64,000 nt of DNA from Wyeomyia smithii (Eukaryota; Arthropoda; Insecta; Diptera; Culicidae), in contig NC_073696.1 of the NCBI RefSeq assembly GCF_029784165.1, forward strand, positions 154,106,713-154,170,712, given 5' to 3'. The notes beneath the pieces are model-generated. The model saw only the letters and a list, made by a program, of their open reading frames with translations, was not told the DNA's origin and searched no databases. The translations under genes were made by a program, and so were the position numbers. This document shows, in pieces, positions 53,333 through 63,181 of this stretch (its first letter is position 1; each line of letters starts with the position of its first letter).

Positions 53333-56130
53333 CTAAAAAGGGGCGTGGATGGATTTCAGGAAAACGTATATAAGGGACATGTAGGATAGGTCACGGCTCG
53401 CCAAGACATCACGAACAGGAACAGCCGGCTGCCTACCTTCGGCCTGCAGGGAAGCTATTAATCTAGACCTGGCGTCACGGTGTACAGGGCATGACCAAAC
53501 AACGTGCTCTATGTCGTGATAACCTTCACCACAGGCACAGATACCACTCTCCCCGAGCCCAACACGACGGAGATGCGCGTCAAATCTATAGTGATTGGAC
53601 ATAAGCCGGGACATCACGCAAATGAAATCCCGACCTACATCCAAACCCTTGAACCACGGGTTCGTCGATACCTTGGGGATTATGGAATGTAACCACCTTC
53701 CCAGTTCCCCCTTGGTCCAAGAATTTTGCCAACTGATGATCGTATTCTGAAGTACAAATGCGAAAAATTCATTAAAGGCAATTGGTCTTTCATAAATATC
53801 ACCGTTTGTTGCGCCCACCTTAGCCAGAGAGTCCGCTTTCTCATTACCCGGTATCGAGCAGTGAGAAGGGATCCACGCTAAGGTAATCTGAGTAGATTTT
53901 TCGGATAAAGCACTCAGATGTTCCCGTATTTTCCCCAGGAAATACGGAGAGTGCTTAACATCTTTCATCGAACGGAGAGCCTCAATGGAACTGAGACTGT
54001 CCGTAAAGATGAAATAATGGTCCTTGGGCATTTTTTCGACAATCCCTAGGGTGTACTGAACTGCAGCTAATTCTGCGACGTAAACAGAAGCAGGATTATC
54101 GAGCTTATGGGAGACGGTTAAATTGTTATTGAAAATACCGAAGCCAGTGGACCCATCAAGAAGTGATCAAATGTGTGTTTGCTGCGGAGCGGAAGCAGAA
54201 ACACCCGTACTCAATAACAGACAGTATCGTTGTTTGGTAAATCGCCGTGCGTTTGGTTGCCAAATCGCCGTGCGTAAAATGCATGTGCTTTTCGGACAAC
54301 AAATTGTGCAAAAAATTGTTCAAAATTGGAGAAAATGCTTGTCGGTGAAGTTTACCCGAAAGAATGTCAATAGAAACGGAATCAAAAGCCCCCTTAATGT
54401 CCAAGAACGCAGACGCCACTAGGCCCCCGCTAGACGCCATTTGTTCTTTGCGAGCATACGCCAGCTGAATATCTGTTGAAAGCAACGCAAGACAATCATT
54501 CGTCCCTTTGGCACGGCGGAAGCCAAATTGAGTATCTGATAGTAGACCATTGGTCGACGGAGTATCATTTTTTCCATCAATTTCCGGATACAGGATAGCA
54601 TTGCAATCGGCCTATAAGAGTTGTGATCAGAAGCTGGTTTCCCTGGTTTTCGGATGGCGATCACCTTCACTTGCCTCCAATCCTGCGGTACAATGTTTTG
54701 CTCCAGGAACTTATTAAACAAGTTCAACAAGCGCCTCTTGGCATTGCCAGGTATATTCTTCAACAAGTTGATTTGATTCTATCTAACCCAGGCGCGTTAT
54801 TGTTACAGGACAGGAAAGCAACTGAAAATTCTGCCATCGTAAAAGGTGATTCTATCGCGTCGTGGCCCGGAGACGCATCGCGAACAATGTTTTGCTCAGG
54901 AACAGAGTCCGGACATACTTTCCTGGCAAAATCAAATATCCACCGACTTGAAGACTCCTCGCTTTCGTTGACCGTTACGCGATTCCGCATTTTTCGGGCT
55001 GTGTTCCAAAGAGTGCTCATCGATGTCTCCCCCGACGTCTCGTTCACGAACCGACGCCAATATCCGCGTTTCTTTGCTTTAGCCAAACTTTTAAGCTTGG
55101 TATCAAGCTCCGAATACCGTAAATAGTCGCCAGGTATACCTCCCTTCTGGAAGGCCAAAAACGCGTCGGATCTTTGCGTGTAGACATCGGAGCACTCTTG
55201 GTCCCACCACGGAGTGGGAGGCCGTTCTTTGATCGTTACGCCGGGATATTTCTTCGTTTGGGCTTGCAACGCGGCGTCGAGAATCAAGCCCGCGAGGAGG
55301 TTGTATTCTTCAAGTGGTGGATGATGTTGAATCGACTCGACCGCTTTTGAAATCATTTCCTCGTATAACTTCCAATCGACATTCCGTGTGAGGTCATACG
55401 GAATGTCAATTGGTCGCATGTGAGTTGACCCGTTATTAATTGAAATAAGAATAGGCAAATGGTCACTACCGTGAGGATCGAGGATTACCTTCCATGTGCA
55501 ATCCAACCGTAGCGACGTCGAACATAAGGATAGATCCAAAGCGCTTGGGCGCGCTAGAGGTTTCGGGATACGTGTCATTTCACCGTTGTTTGAAATAGTC
55601 ATGTCGAAGTCATCGCAAAGGTTATAGATTAAAGAGAAGCGGTTATCATTGTAAGGGGAACCCCAAGCCACACCATGAGAGTTGAAGTCTCCCAAAATCA
55701 AACGTGGCGAGGGAAGTCCTATTAAATCAAAGAGCAGCCGTTGCCCAACCTGTGCTCTGGGAGGAATATATATTGAGGCAATACAAAGCTCTTTACCTTG
55801 TATTGTCATTTGACATGCGACAACTTCGATGCCTGGAATCGAGGGGAGGTTAATACGATAGAAAGAATAGCACTTTTTAATCCCTAAAAGTACTCCTCCA
55901 TATGGGGTGTCTCGATCAAGGCGAATAATATTAAAATCATGGAAGTTGAGAACAATATTTGAAGTAAGCCAAGTTTCACAAAGGGAAAATGCATCGCATT
56001 TGTTTTTATTCATCAAAACTTTAAACGAATCAATTTTTGGTAAAATACTTCTACCATTCCACTGTAAGACAGAGATAGAATCCTTCATATACGCAGTTGA
56101 ATTAGGCATCGAAGGATACAATCGCTGCAA
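53333..56130 (-). pseudogene. ORF2 of I-clade LINE copy 3 (RT core deleted)
   Basis: The N-terminal 456 codons (56130-54760) carry the APE endonuclease (VLQWNGRSILPK, LILGDFNSH, DPHGSDHLPIL). A frameshift near 54770 leads into RT (SYRPIAMLSCIRKLMEKMI). A further change near 54550 leads to AFLDIKGAFDSVS. Sequence then jumps from the palm (THGDLATKR) straight to AIYQTTILSVIEYGCFCFRS, so the catalytic ADD region is absent. A second deletion leads to RNase H (ELAAVQ-type block, FTDSLSSIEALRSM, AWIPSHCSIPGNEKAD). The zinc end CACGEGYHDIEHVVWSC closes at 53333. A 21-bp in-frame insertion at 54411-54439 contains a SINE end. Confidence 0.88.
54419..54431 (-). other. 13-bp SINE-A end flanked by an 8-bp duplication
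   Basis: CTAGGCCCCCGCT at 54419-54431 is identical to the terminal bases of the SINE-A copies at 29537-29889 and 62594-62950. It is flanked by AGACGCCA on both sides (54411-54418, 54432-54439). The event adds 21 bp and keeps the LINE frame. It looks like a SINE insertion reduced to its tRNA-like head. Confidence 0.7.
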
Positions 56131-56262
56131 GGAGGGGCCATTGGGCAGTCAACTGCTTCAAAAATGATCTAACTGTTGGGAGAAATGCTGTAAGAAAAAT
56201 TTAAATTGGATCGGGTACATTGAAATTTTCAAAAATCCAGTCCACAAGGTCCGGAAATTTTA

Positions 56263-57471
56263 CTAATACAGAGTTTGTTTCATCAACTGGATGTGCAAAA
56301 GGAACAACTGGGGTTTTAGATGTTCCTGGCAGTGCTGGGAACTCCTTCTGGGCTTCAAATTTGCAAGCCCAGGAGGAGTTTGCTTCGGTTTTTCCGCAGC
56401 ACTGTTTGGTTTGTTCGTACTTTTCATTACACTTTGGGAAATCTTAGGACCTTTACGGGGAAGTTTAGGAGAAGAAACATTTTTCCTCTTCCTAGACTCC
56501 CCAGGATTGGCATAAGATGTTCCCGCTGATGAATAGTCAGAATCGGTTTCATCAGAGGACAACAGATCAAAGGGGTTCGATGTTATGGTAGAAGTGGTCA
56601 CGGTCTTCTTCAGCATCTCAGCGTGAGAACGCTTTGAACGCTCCTTAAGTGACCGCTTGATTTTATCTCTGCGCTGCATGTACACCGGGCATGTGGAGAG
56701 CTCATGCTGGTTTTCCCCACAGTGAATACATTTTTCAGCATTAACACTGCAAGAATCTTCCGCATGAGTCTCTCCACACTTGCTACATCGTGCCTTATTG
56801 CAGCAGTAGGCGGCTGTGTGGCCTAACTGCTTGCAATTGGTGCAATTCATAACAAGGGGTACATACAATCGCACAGGCAGACGAACCCGGTCGATCGAGA
56901 CGTGGCTAGGGAGTGCAGATCCGGCAAACGTAACGCGAAACGAGTCTGACGAAGTGTAAACTATTTCACCGCCGACGAGAGACATGGACCGCAATTGCTT
57001 ACAATCCAAAATCTTCGCCTGTGTTTCGGTATTTTCGAAGCAACCGGTTGCGCTTTTTAGAATACACTCGACAGACAGACTCGAATCGGTTATGACACCG
57101 TCGATCTCCACGTCACGTGCGGGTATGTAAACGCGATACTCGCGTGTGAAGAGCTCAGAGCAAGCGATAGCATTGGCCTGTGCCAGATCACTGACCACGA
57201 CACGGAGCTTGTTAGGTCGGACCTTAAAAATTTCGGTCACGGCCTTGTACCCCTTCGTCAGGTCTTTAGAAATTTGCAGTATGTTTAATCGCTTTGAATT
57301 CACTCCTGCCTTTGGACGAAAATAAACAGTATAGCTGCCCTGTTGAGATCCGTCCGGGTAAAGCCTGGGGCGAGGGGGGACTGGAGAATGAACAGGGGAG
57401 GGGGTAACAGAAGGGTCAGGGTCAGGGGGGTTCGGGGATGGTGGCACGGGAGGCGAGGGATCTATATCCAT
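56263..57471 (-). pseudogene. ORF1 of I-clade LINE copy 3
   Basis: 402 codons starting MDIDPSPPVPPSPNPPDPDP. It has the same plan as copy 2 ORF1: a Pro-rich acidic N-terminus, then a folded region (YTVYFRPKAGVNSKRLNIL, LFTREYRVYIPARDVEIDG). Three zinc knuckles follow (CTNCKQLGHTAAYC, CSKCGETHAEDSC, CIHCGENQHELSTC) and a basic stretch (KRSLKERSKRSHAEML). The reading changes frame near the C-terminus (PPGLANLKPRRSSQHCQEH) relative to copy 2 (PPLPGAPKTP), so the terminal segment is probably lost. Confidence 0.85.
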
Positions 57472-57600
57472 CGCGCTAAATGTAGCGCACTAGCGCACTT
57501 GCGCCGACAAGAACACGTACCTCTTTACTTCTTCCTTCCAGCAGTGGTTGTCCGATCGTTCGAAGCTGCACCCAAAGCAGCCAGCAGCACCAGTACAGCA

Positions 57601-57812
57601 GCACCAATACAGCCACCAGCAGTGAGCCGGGTGTGAGATCACTCAGCACAGCGACACGACTCGACTGTCAACTGATGGCCTTGAACTCTAAAGATCTATT
57701 CACTGTGCACAGATCAAAACTGCAGCTGGTATTTTGCACCAATACAGCCAAAGTTGCGAGCCGGGTACAGAACGTAGCGACACAACTCACAATCTAGTTG
57801 GCCTTTAGCGCG
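57601..57812 (-). repeat. Duplicated ~80-bp segment in 5' UTR of LINE copy 3
   Basis: GCACCAATACAGCCA starts both 57601 and 57735. Similarity continues through GAGCCGGGT, AGCGACAC and ACTCAC/ACTCGAC to TTGGCC/ATGGCC. Tandem leader monomers are known to carry promoter activity in some LINEs; that role here is inference. Confidence 0.6.
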
Positions 57813-58302
57813 AATAATACACTCTTTTGTTTGGCTATTCGTACACACGGACCGGATTGTAATAGAACGACCACTTTGCACGTCCGTTTCTGTCGAGTGT
57901 TCGACGCGGAATGACTATTGTTGTTGATGCTGTTGTTATTTTCTGTCTGGTCATTACAAGTCTTTTCAGTTCGGTACGCGTTGATAGTTTCGCCTTTTTG
58001 AAAATTGATGAATTTTGTTCTAATGTACTTGTTTTGTTGTCCAGAGAAATGTATGCGTGCTGAGGCCAATAATTCCTTGTCAAGAGGTAAAAGTGAAGGT
58101 GGTGTGTTGCGCTGCGTGATGGTTCCAGTTTCGTTGCTGTTGCTGTTACTGTAGTTGATGATATTATTGTTGCTACTGTTGTTGTTATTCATGCGGATGT
58201 TACTGTTGTTTCTGCTACCAATAATGTTATTATTGTTGTTGTTCCACATCAATGGACTATAAGACTTGGGTTAGAAACGTGAAACCCGTGACACTCAAAG
58301 TT

Positions 58303-58595
58303 TGTTCACGATTCCCTGGCTGGATTAATTTAGAATGGACTGTATACGGTTGATCGATCGATGGAATACACGTGATTAACACTTAGCAAACTACCTTTAT
58401 TAAATTTAAATTATATTTATGATCGCGCGGACTACGAACTGAACACTTCAATGGTCGTACATAGAATGAATGGGAATAGAATCGATAAAACGGTGCTCAT
58501 TCTATTGAGCTGATAGGTAAAGAGGGATGTATGTACTCATTTTGCCTTGTCTATGTATTCGCGTTCTTATTGTTGCTGTCGTGACGAATGGAACA
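58303..58595 (-). repeat. 3' LTR of BEL/Pao element (minus strand)
   Basis: Read on the minus strand, TGTTC (from 58595) to GAACA (58303) gives a 293-bp block with perfect 5-bp inverted ends. It directly follows a purine tract, GGGAGGAGAA. An AATAAA signal lies about 100 bp from its end (near 58400). The second LTR is not in the window, so the ends rest on these signatures. Confidence 0.6.
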
Positions 58596-60325
58596 TTCTC
58601 CTCCCGGTTGAAATATTGTATCAACAGAAAGGACCGGGGCAGAGCAGACGTTGTCCTCGACTGGAATTATCGAGACCTTGTTGATTGGACGATGGTATGT
58701 TGCTCCGTTGGAAAGTACGTCAATGGCTCGCACTAAGCCGTCGTCACCAGGATACACTCCGGTGATTTTGCCCAGTTTCCAGCTGAGCGGAGGTTGCGTC
58801 TTATCGTGGAGAAGAACGACCATACCAGGTCGAACATCCGACGTTGCTCTGGTATTTTTCTTACGTGGTTGGAGAGAATTAAGGTAGTCCCTTGACCACG
58901 CTCGCCAAAAATGCTCACGCATGAGCTGGAGATGTTGCCATCGATCGAGTCGGCTGACCTTGGTGTCTTCTAAAGATGGCTCAGCTGGTCCAGACAACGG
59001 TCGACCTATGAGATAATGAGCTGGTGTTATTACCTGTGAATCGGCAGGATCGTTGGACAAACTAAACAACGGACGAGAATTTAAAATTTAAATTTCTATT
59101 TCGGCTTGAATGGTTGCCATTTCTTCGTAAGTGAGATTTGCATTCCCTACGACTCGCTTCAGATGAGTTTTCGTCGCCTTGACCGCCGCTTCCCAGAGAC
59201 CACCAAATTCCGGTGCGTCTGTTGGGATGAAATGCCACTGTACTGTATTTTGTGAAGTACCCGAGTACTCCACAAAACTGCTGAATTTTCTTCACCTCTT
59301 GTTGATTCTGAAACTGTCGATACAACTCGTGCAGTTGGTTTCTTGCTCCATGAAAGTTGGTCGCATTGTCAGAGTGAATTTGCTGCACCATTTCTCTCCG
59401 ACTAATGAACAGTTTCAAAGACGCCAAAAAGGCATCCGTCGTTAAGTCGGACACGATCTCTAAATGTACAGCCTTTGTCGCCATACATACGTAAACTGCG
59501 ACGTAGGACTTAACAAGCTTCGGACGATAAGAACCTTGCCTCACAATACATGGACCGGCATAATCGACGCAAGTAACTGCGAACGGTGGTGATGGCACAG
59601 TTCTCGAGGTAGAGTTTTTCCATTAGCTGTTTGGTTTCAACGGGTTTTGTTCGGAAACATGTAACGCACGATCGTGTTACTTGTCGCACAGTTGATTTAG
59701 CGTTTAAAAGCCAGTACCTTTGATGAATGATGCTGATCAAACCGGCCTGGCCGACGTGAAGATACTCCATATGCAAGGTTCTAATGAGTTTTTTCCGTAC
59801 AGGATCTTTATCGGGAAGTATTAGCTGATGTTTTGCAGGAACGGTAGTACTGAGCGATCCAATCGCCCTCCAACTCGTAGTAAGCCGTTTTCATACACTG
59901 GACGCAGGTTACCAAGACGCTTGCATATTTGGTTGGAAATCACTCGCTTACTTTCGTCCCCAAGATGTGCTTGTTGAATCGCCTTGACGATTGCTTCGGA
60001 TGCTTGACGTAGTTCTTCGATGGAAAGATGTATTTGCTTAACACGATTAGACTTTGGCTTTTTGCAATTTCGAATGACCCGTAGAACGTAGCGCATCGTG
60101 CGCTGGATTTTCCGGAAAGAACTGAATTTTTCGAAGAATGGAAACGAATCGTGAGCTGATACGGATATGACGTGGACTTTCAGTTCGGGAAGATTATTCT
60201 CCAAAATCTCTTCGGTGTCTTCAACGTCATATTCTACTTCACACAGAAACCTTGGACCGCTCCACCAGAGAATGTTTTGTTTTAAATCTTCTGGCAGCTT
60301 TCCTCGAGAAACGATATCGGCGACA
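58551..60325 (-). pseudogene. BEL/Pao pol, C-terminal half (minus strand)
   Basis: Reading down the minus strand from 60325: VSRGKLPEDLKQNILWWSGP, an arm before integrase (RVGGRLDRSVLPFLQ), then an integrase zinc finger (CVTCFRTKP). The integrase core follows with Asp in CVDYAGP, Asp in IHSDNATNF and the Glu block FGGLWEAAVK. The final domain has ITPAHYLIGRPL and WHRGWSRDYL-like WRAWSRDYLNSLQ. It ends HDSNNKNANT at 58551, 45 bp inside the LTR after PGGEC, as is usual for BEL elements. Frame changes occur at about 59810, 59590, 59270 and 59070. Upstream RT/RNase H is missing because an RTE-like fragment abuts at 60326. Confidence 0.87.
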
Positions 60326-61105
60326 GCGGAGGAAACTTACGCCCGACTGAAAGCCGAAGCTGGACGGATCGGACTGCGGATAAATGCGTCGAAAACAAAA
60401 TACATGCGAGCGAGAGGCTCCAAGGAGAACAACATCAGCCTCCCAGCTCAAGTCTCTGTAGACGGTGATGAGCTTGAGGTGGTCGACGAGTTCGTGTATT
60501 TGGGGGCACTGGTGACCGCCGACAATAACACCAGCAAAGAGATCCAGAGACGCATCCAGGCAGTAAATCGTGCCTACTTTTCACTTCGGAAGACACTTCG
60601 ATCGAATCGAGTGCGACGACGCACGAAGTTGACGCTCTACAAAACCCTGATAAGACCGGTAGTCCTCTACGGGGTCGAGACAACAACGCTTCTCGCGGAG
60701 GACCTTAACGCTCTTGGAGTTTTCGAACTAAAGGTGCTGCGGACTATCTACGGTGGAGTACAGACGGACGACGGAGAATGGCGACGGCGCATAAACCACG
60801 AACTGCACGCGCCTCTTGGAGAAAATCCCATTGCACACCTGGCGAAAGTCAATAGGTTGCGGTGGGCCGGTCACGTCGTAAGGATGCCGGACGACAACCC
60901 TGTGAAATCACTTCTCTTCAGCAACCCTACCGGCACCAGGAATAGAGGGGCGCAGCGTGCACGATGGCTCGACCAGATCGAAGGAGACTTGCGGGTGATG
61001 AGACGCCTGGGGAACTGGCGAAACACAGCCCAAAACCGAGCAACATGGCGACAAATTCTTGATACAGCATGAGCCACCACGGCTCTCGTCTAATTGGTAA
61101 GGTAA
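60326..61105 (+). pseudogene. 5'-truncated RTE-like LINE (RT C-terminus and 3' end)
   Basis: The open reading continues from the BEL junction to TGA 61072: YARLKAEAGRIGLRINASKT, then EFVYLGALVTADNNTSKEIQ and RPVVLYGVETTTL, then LAKVNRLRWAGHVVRMPDDN. These are the thumb and C-terminal blocks shared by RTE-type and related LINE RTs. The catalytic motif is missing through 5' truncation. The short 3' end has TAAGGTAAGGTA, and RTE elements often end in short tandem repeats. Clade call moderate. Confidence 0.72.
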
Positions 61106-61284
61106 GGTATGCATATTTTATCAATGTTGGACGCTATTTTTAATTTCAAGGTAATGATTTCTGGTTTTATGAGAGCTGGATAAATACAGATGAATTAAGC
61201 CTCCCGGAGCTAACATGATGCCGAGTAACAGAAAATTGATACCTTAAGCTTTTTTCAAATTCAATTCGAGACTTCCAGTTTGTG

Positions 61285-61507
61285 GTCTAGATTCAATCCT
61301 AGCCGACACCGGGAGATTTTCTGAGGCGAAAAATCTCTGGGATCATGCCTTCCATCGCATGAGGAAGTAAAGCCGTTGGCGCCGGTCCGTTAATCAACGG
61401 GTCGTGAGTTAGGGTCCTGGGTGGAGTCGCCTCCCCGGGCGTCGGTGATTGGCACAACAACAGTGGCGGAGCTAGACCGACGGTAAATAAGCGAGAATAA
61501 AAAAAAA
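61285..61507 (+). mobile_element. SINE family A, copy 2 (5' truncated)
   Basis: Flanked by the 14-bp duplication ACTTCCAGTTTGTG (61271-61284; 61508-61521). It begins within the SINE body (GTCTAGATTCAATCCTAGCC) and ends with a GCGAGAATAAA poly-A tail. The tRNA-like head is missing, as expected for 5' truncation during target-primed reverse transcription. Confidence 0.92.
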
Positions 61508-61557
61508 ACTTCCAGTTTGTGCAAGGCAAACAATTGATTTATTTTAGCTGCCACCAC

Positions 61558-61810
61558 TTATCCCTTTCCGACCGAGCCCACACAATTGTTCAGGTAAAAA
61601 ATGACGGATAACAAAACCTAAATCGAAACAATTCCTTAATAAAAACACTTGCTTGTTCCAGTTTTTTTATTTTTCGTAGCAGCTGCGATGTTGACACTAG
61701 CGTTGTGAGCAATAAAACAATGAATGTGACGTTTAAAAAGCGAGAGAGAAGGTTTAGTTTAAGTCACCTTCAACCTACGCAATTATATGGGCCCGGTCGG
61801 AAAGAGTTAT
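61558..61810. mobile_element. Small MITE
   Basis: Terminal inverted repeats CTTTCCGACCGAGCCCACAC + AATTG (from 61564) and CAATTATATGGGCCCGGTCG + GAAAG (to 61804) match at about 22 of 25 positions. The flanks are TTA (left) and TTATAA-like (right). It is about 250 bp with no ORF. The superfamily is not clear. Confidence 0.65.
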
Positions 61811-62593
61811 AAACACGTTTCATGATCAATTTCTCGCATAATTTGATAACGGATACTCCAATGGTGGGAAGAGGAGTCGATGGCTAATTTGAAAGAAAGT
61901 GTTTTGGCGAATAGTCGGTGGAGCGTGGGCAGGGTGGCGACTACCGGGAAAAACCGGGATAATCAGGGATTCAATTTTTCGATTAGGGAAATCAGGGAAT
62001 ATCAGAGAATTTAAAAAGTCATCAGGGAAAATTTCAGAGGCTTGAGAGTTTTTTACAAAGTTAGTTTTGAATTGAATTTATTTCAGTGCATTCGATGTGG
62101 ACGCCCACTAGCAACCCTACAACAACACTCAATAATAATTGTGTTACTCAATTTGCTCTTTCCGACGCGAAAACGAAAGTACCAATCAATGCCAAATGAA
62201 TTGAAAATATGCAAAAAATAATTGATCATTTTTAATTGACTGAAACTATGCACTCGTACTTGGCTCAGCAAACTAAGTATTTGTTCCAGGTAGGAGAATT
62301 TTCCTGAAAAGTGATTTTCCAGAAGACCGTATCCATTTTAGCATAGGCTTTATTTAACCCTATTTCCGCGGAGTGATAGGGTATCCCCCGATAAATGACC
62401 TTCAAACTATTCTTACTTAGCAATAACATGCACAATTTGCACAAACTCTAATAAAAATTAAATAAATTAGAGATCAATCTGTTCTCCAACCGTTCCTTCC
62501 TTGAAAAGTATAATATATACGTATATTTGTTAAACAGCAATCAAAGTTTATATTTCAGTTGAATTCCTGCGGGGAATGGATAAAAGCATTGTA
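61811..62593. other. Stretch without genes; diverged repeats
   Basis: It includes a G/A-rich motif series (CTACCGGGAAAAACCGGG, ATCAGGGA repeated four times between 61958 and 62030). A region at about 62050-62330 is related to 49960-50260. No ORF of note. Confidence 0.4.
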
Positions 62594-62950
62594 TTTTTTT
62601 TTTATTATTCTCGCTTATTTTCCGTCGGTCTAGTTCCGCCACTGTTGTGGCCAATCACCGACGCCCAGGGAGGCGACTCCACACCCAGGACCCTAACTCA
62701 CGACCCGTTTATTAACGGACCGGCGCCAACGGCTTTACTTCCTCATGCGATGGAAGGCGTGATCCCAGAGATTTTTCGCCTCAGAAAATCTCCCGGTGTC
62801 GGCTAGGATTGAATCTAGACCAGTTAGGTTGGTTGTGAGTGGATCACGCCACTCCACAACCATCGACACCTATGTCGGCGGTGGGATTCCAACCCAGGCG
62901 TCGAGCGTGGTTGGCAGAGACGTTACCAACCACACTAGGCCCCCGCTCTT
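62594..62950 (-). mobile_element. SINE family A, copy 3
   Basis: Full-length copy on the minus strand. The flanking 12-mers AAAAGCATTGTA (62582-62593) and AAAATCATTGTA (62951-62962) differ at one position. It is nearly identical to copy 1 over its body. The B box carries one change (GGGTTGGAATCCC). The poly-A end is at the low coordinate. Confidence 0.92.
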
Positions 62951-63181
62951 AAAATCATTGTAGTACTGGAAGTTTTTGTTGTACAGATAAGCTTTTTGAG
63001 AATGAATTGCAGGGAACTGATGATACCTTGTACAGGGCTTAGACGCTTAGACAATGCAACAGTAGTGATTTAGTGACCAAAATATCAAGAAATAGTGACT
63101 TTAAATTTTTTTAAAAAGTATTCACCAATACTTAGAAGTCATCAAGTAGTGCGCGCATTTTATGCTAATTACTAGGTTTTG

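Larger units (their letters stand above)
52938..57914 (-). mobile_element. I-clade LINE copy 3 (diverged family, damaged)
   Basis: About 4.98 kb with a 12-bp duplication ACTATTGTTGTT (52926-52937; 57915-57926). ORF1 and ORF2 are clearly related to copies 1 and 2 but diverged. The 3' UTR ends with the shared GTGCCGTGTCAAATAAACT and a GATGAAG-poly-A tail. The 5' UTR has a duplicated ~80-bp segment. ORF2 has large internal deletions that remove the RT catalytic motif. Confidence 0.9.
51652..58252 (-). pseudogene. LINE with Asn-rich N-terminus and APE endonuclease, split twice
   Basis: Pieces on the minus strand are 58249-57915 and 52937-51652, with a short continuation at 50432-50386 past the hAT element. 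The N-terminal ORF is extremely Asn-rich (WNNNNNNIIGSRNNSN) and then more normal (LPLDKELLASARIHFSGQQN). It is cut by LINE copy 3 at codons for Asn-Asn-Ser and resumes in the same frame (TPSSSSSPHDSQFDL ... RMLLASEGLPTSPDHLRNIF). An endonuclease domain follows (LIYCQNLDRMKS, ILGTESSWDES), then a frame change near 52330, then GDFNQRTADFIVDIENES and SSELGLYQINHVKN. No RT remains. Clade not assigned. Confidence 0.7.

Noticed and set aside
57343..57636. 97-codon Arg/Gly-rich + strand ORF
   Set aside because: Antisense to the Pro-rich N-terminus of ORF1 of LINE copy 3.
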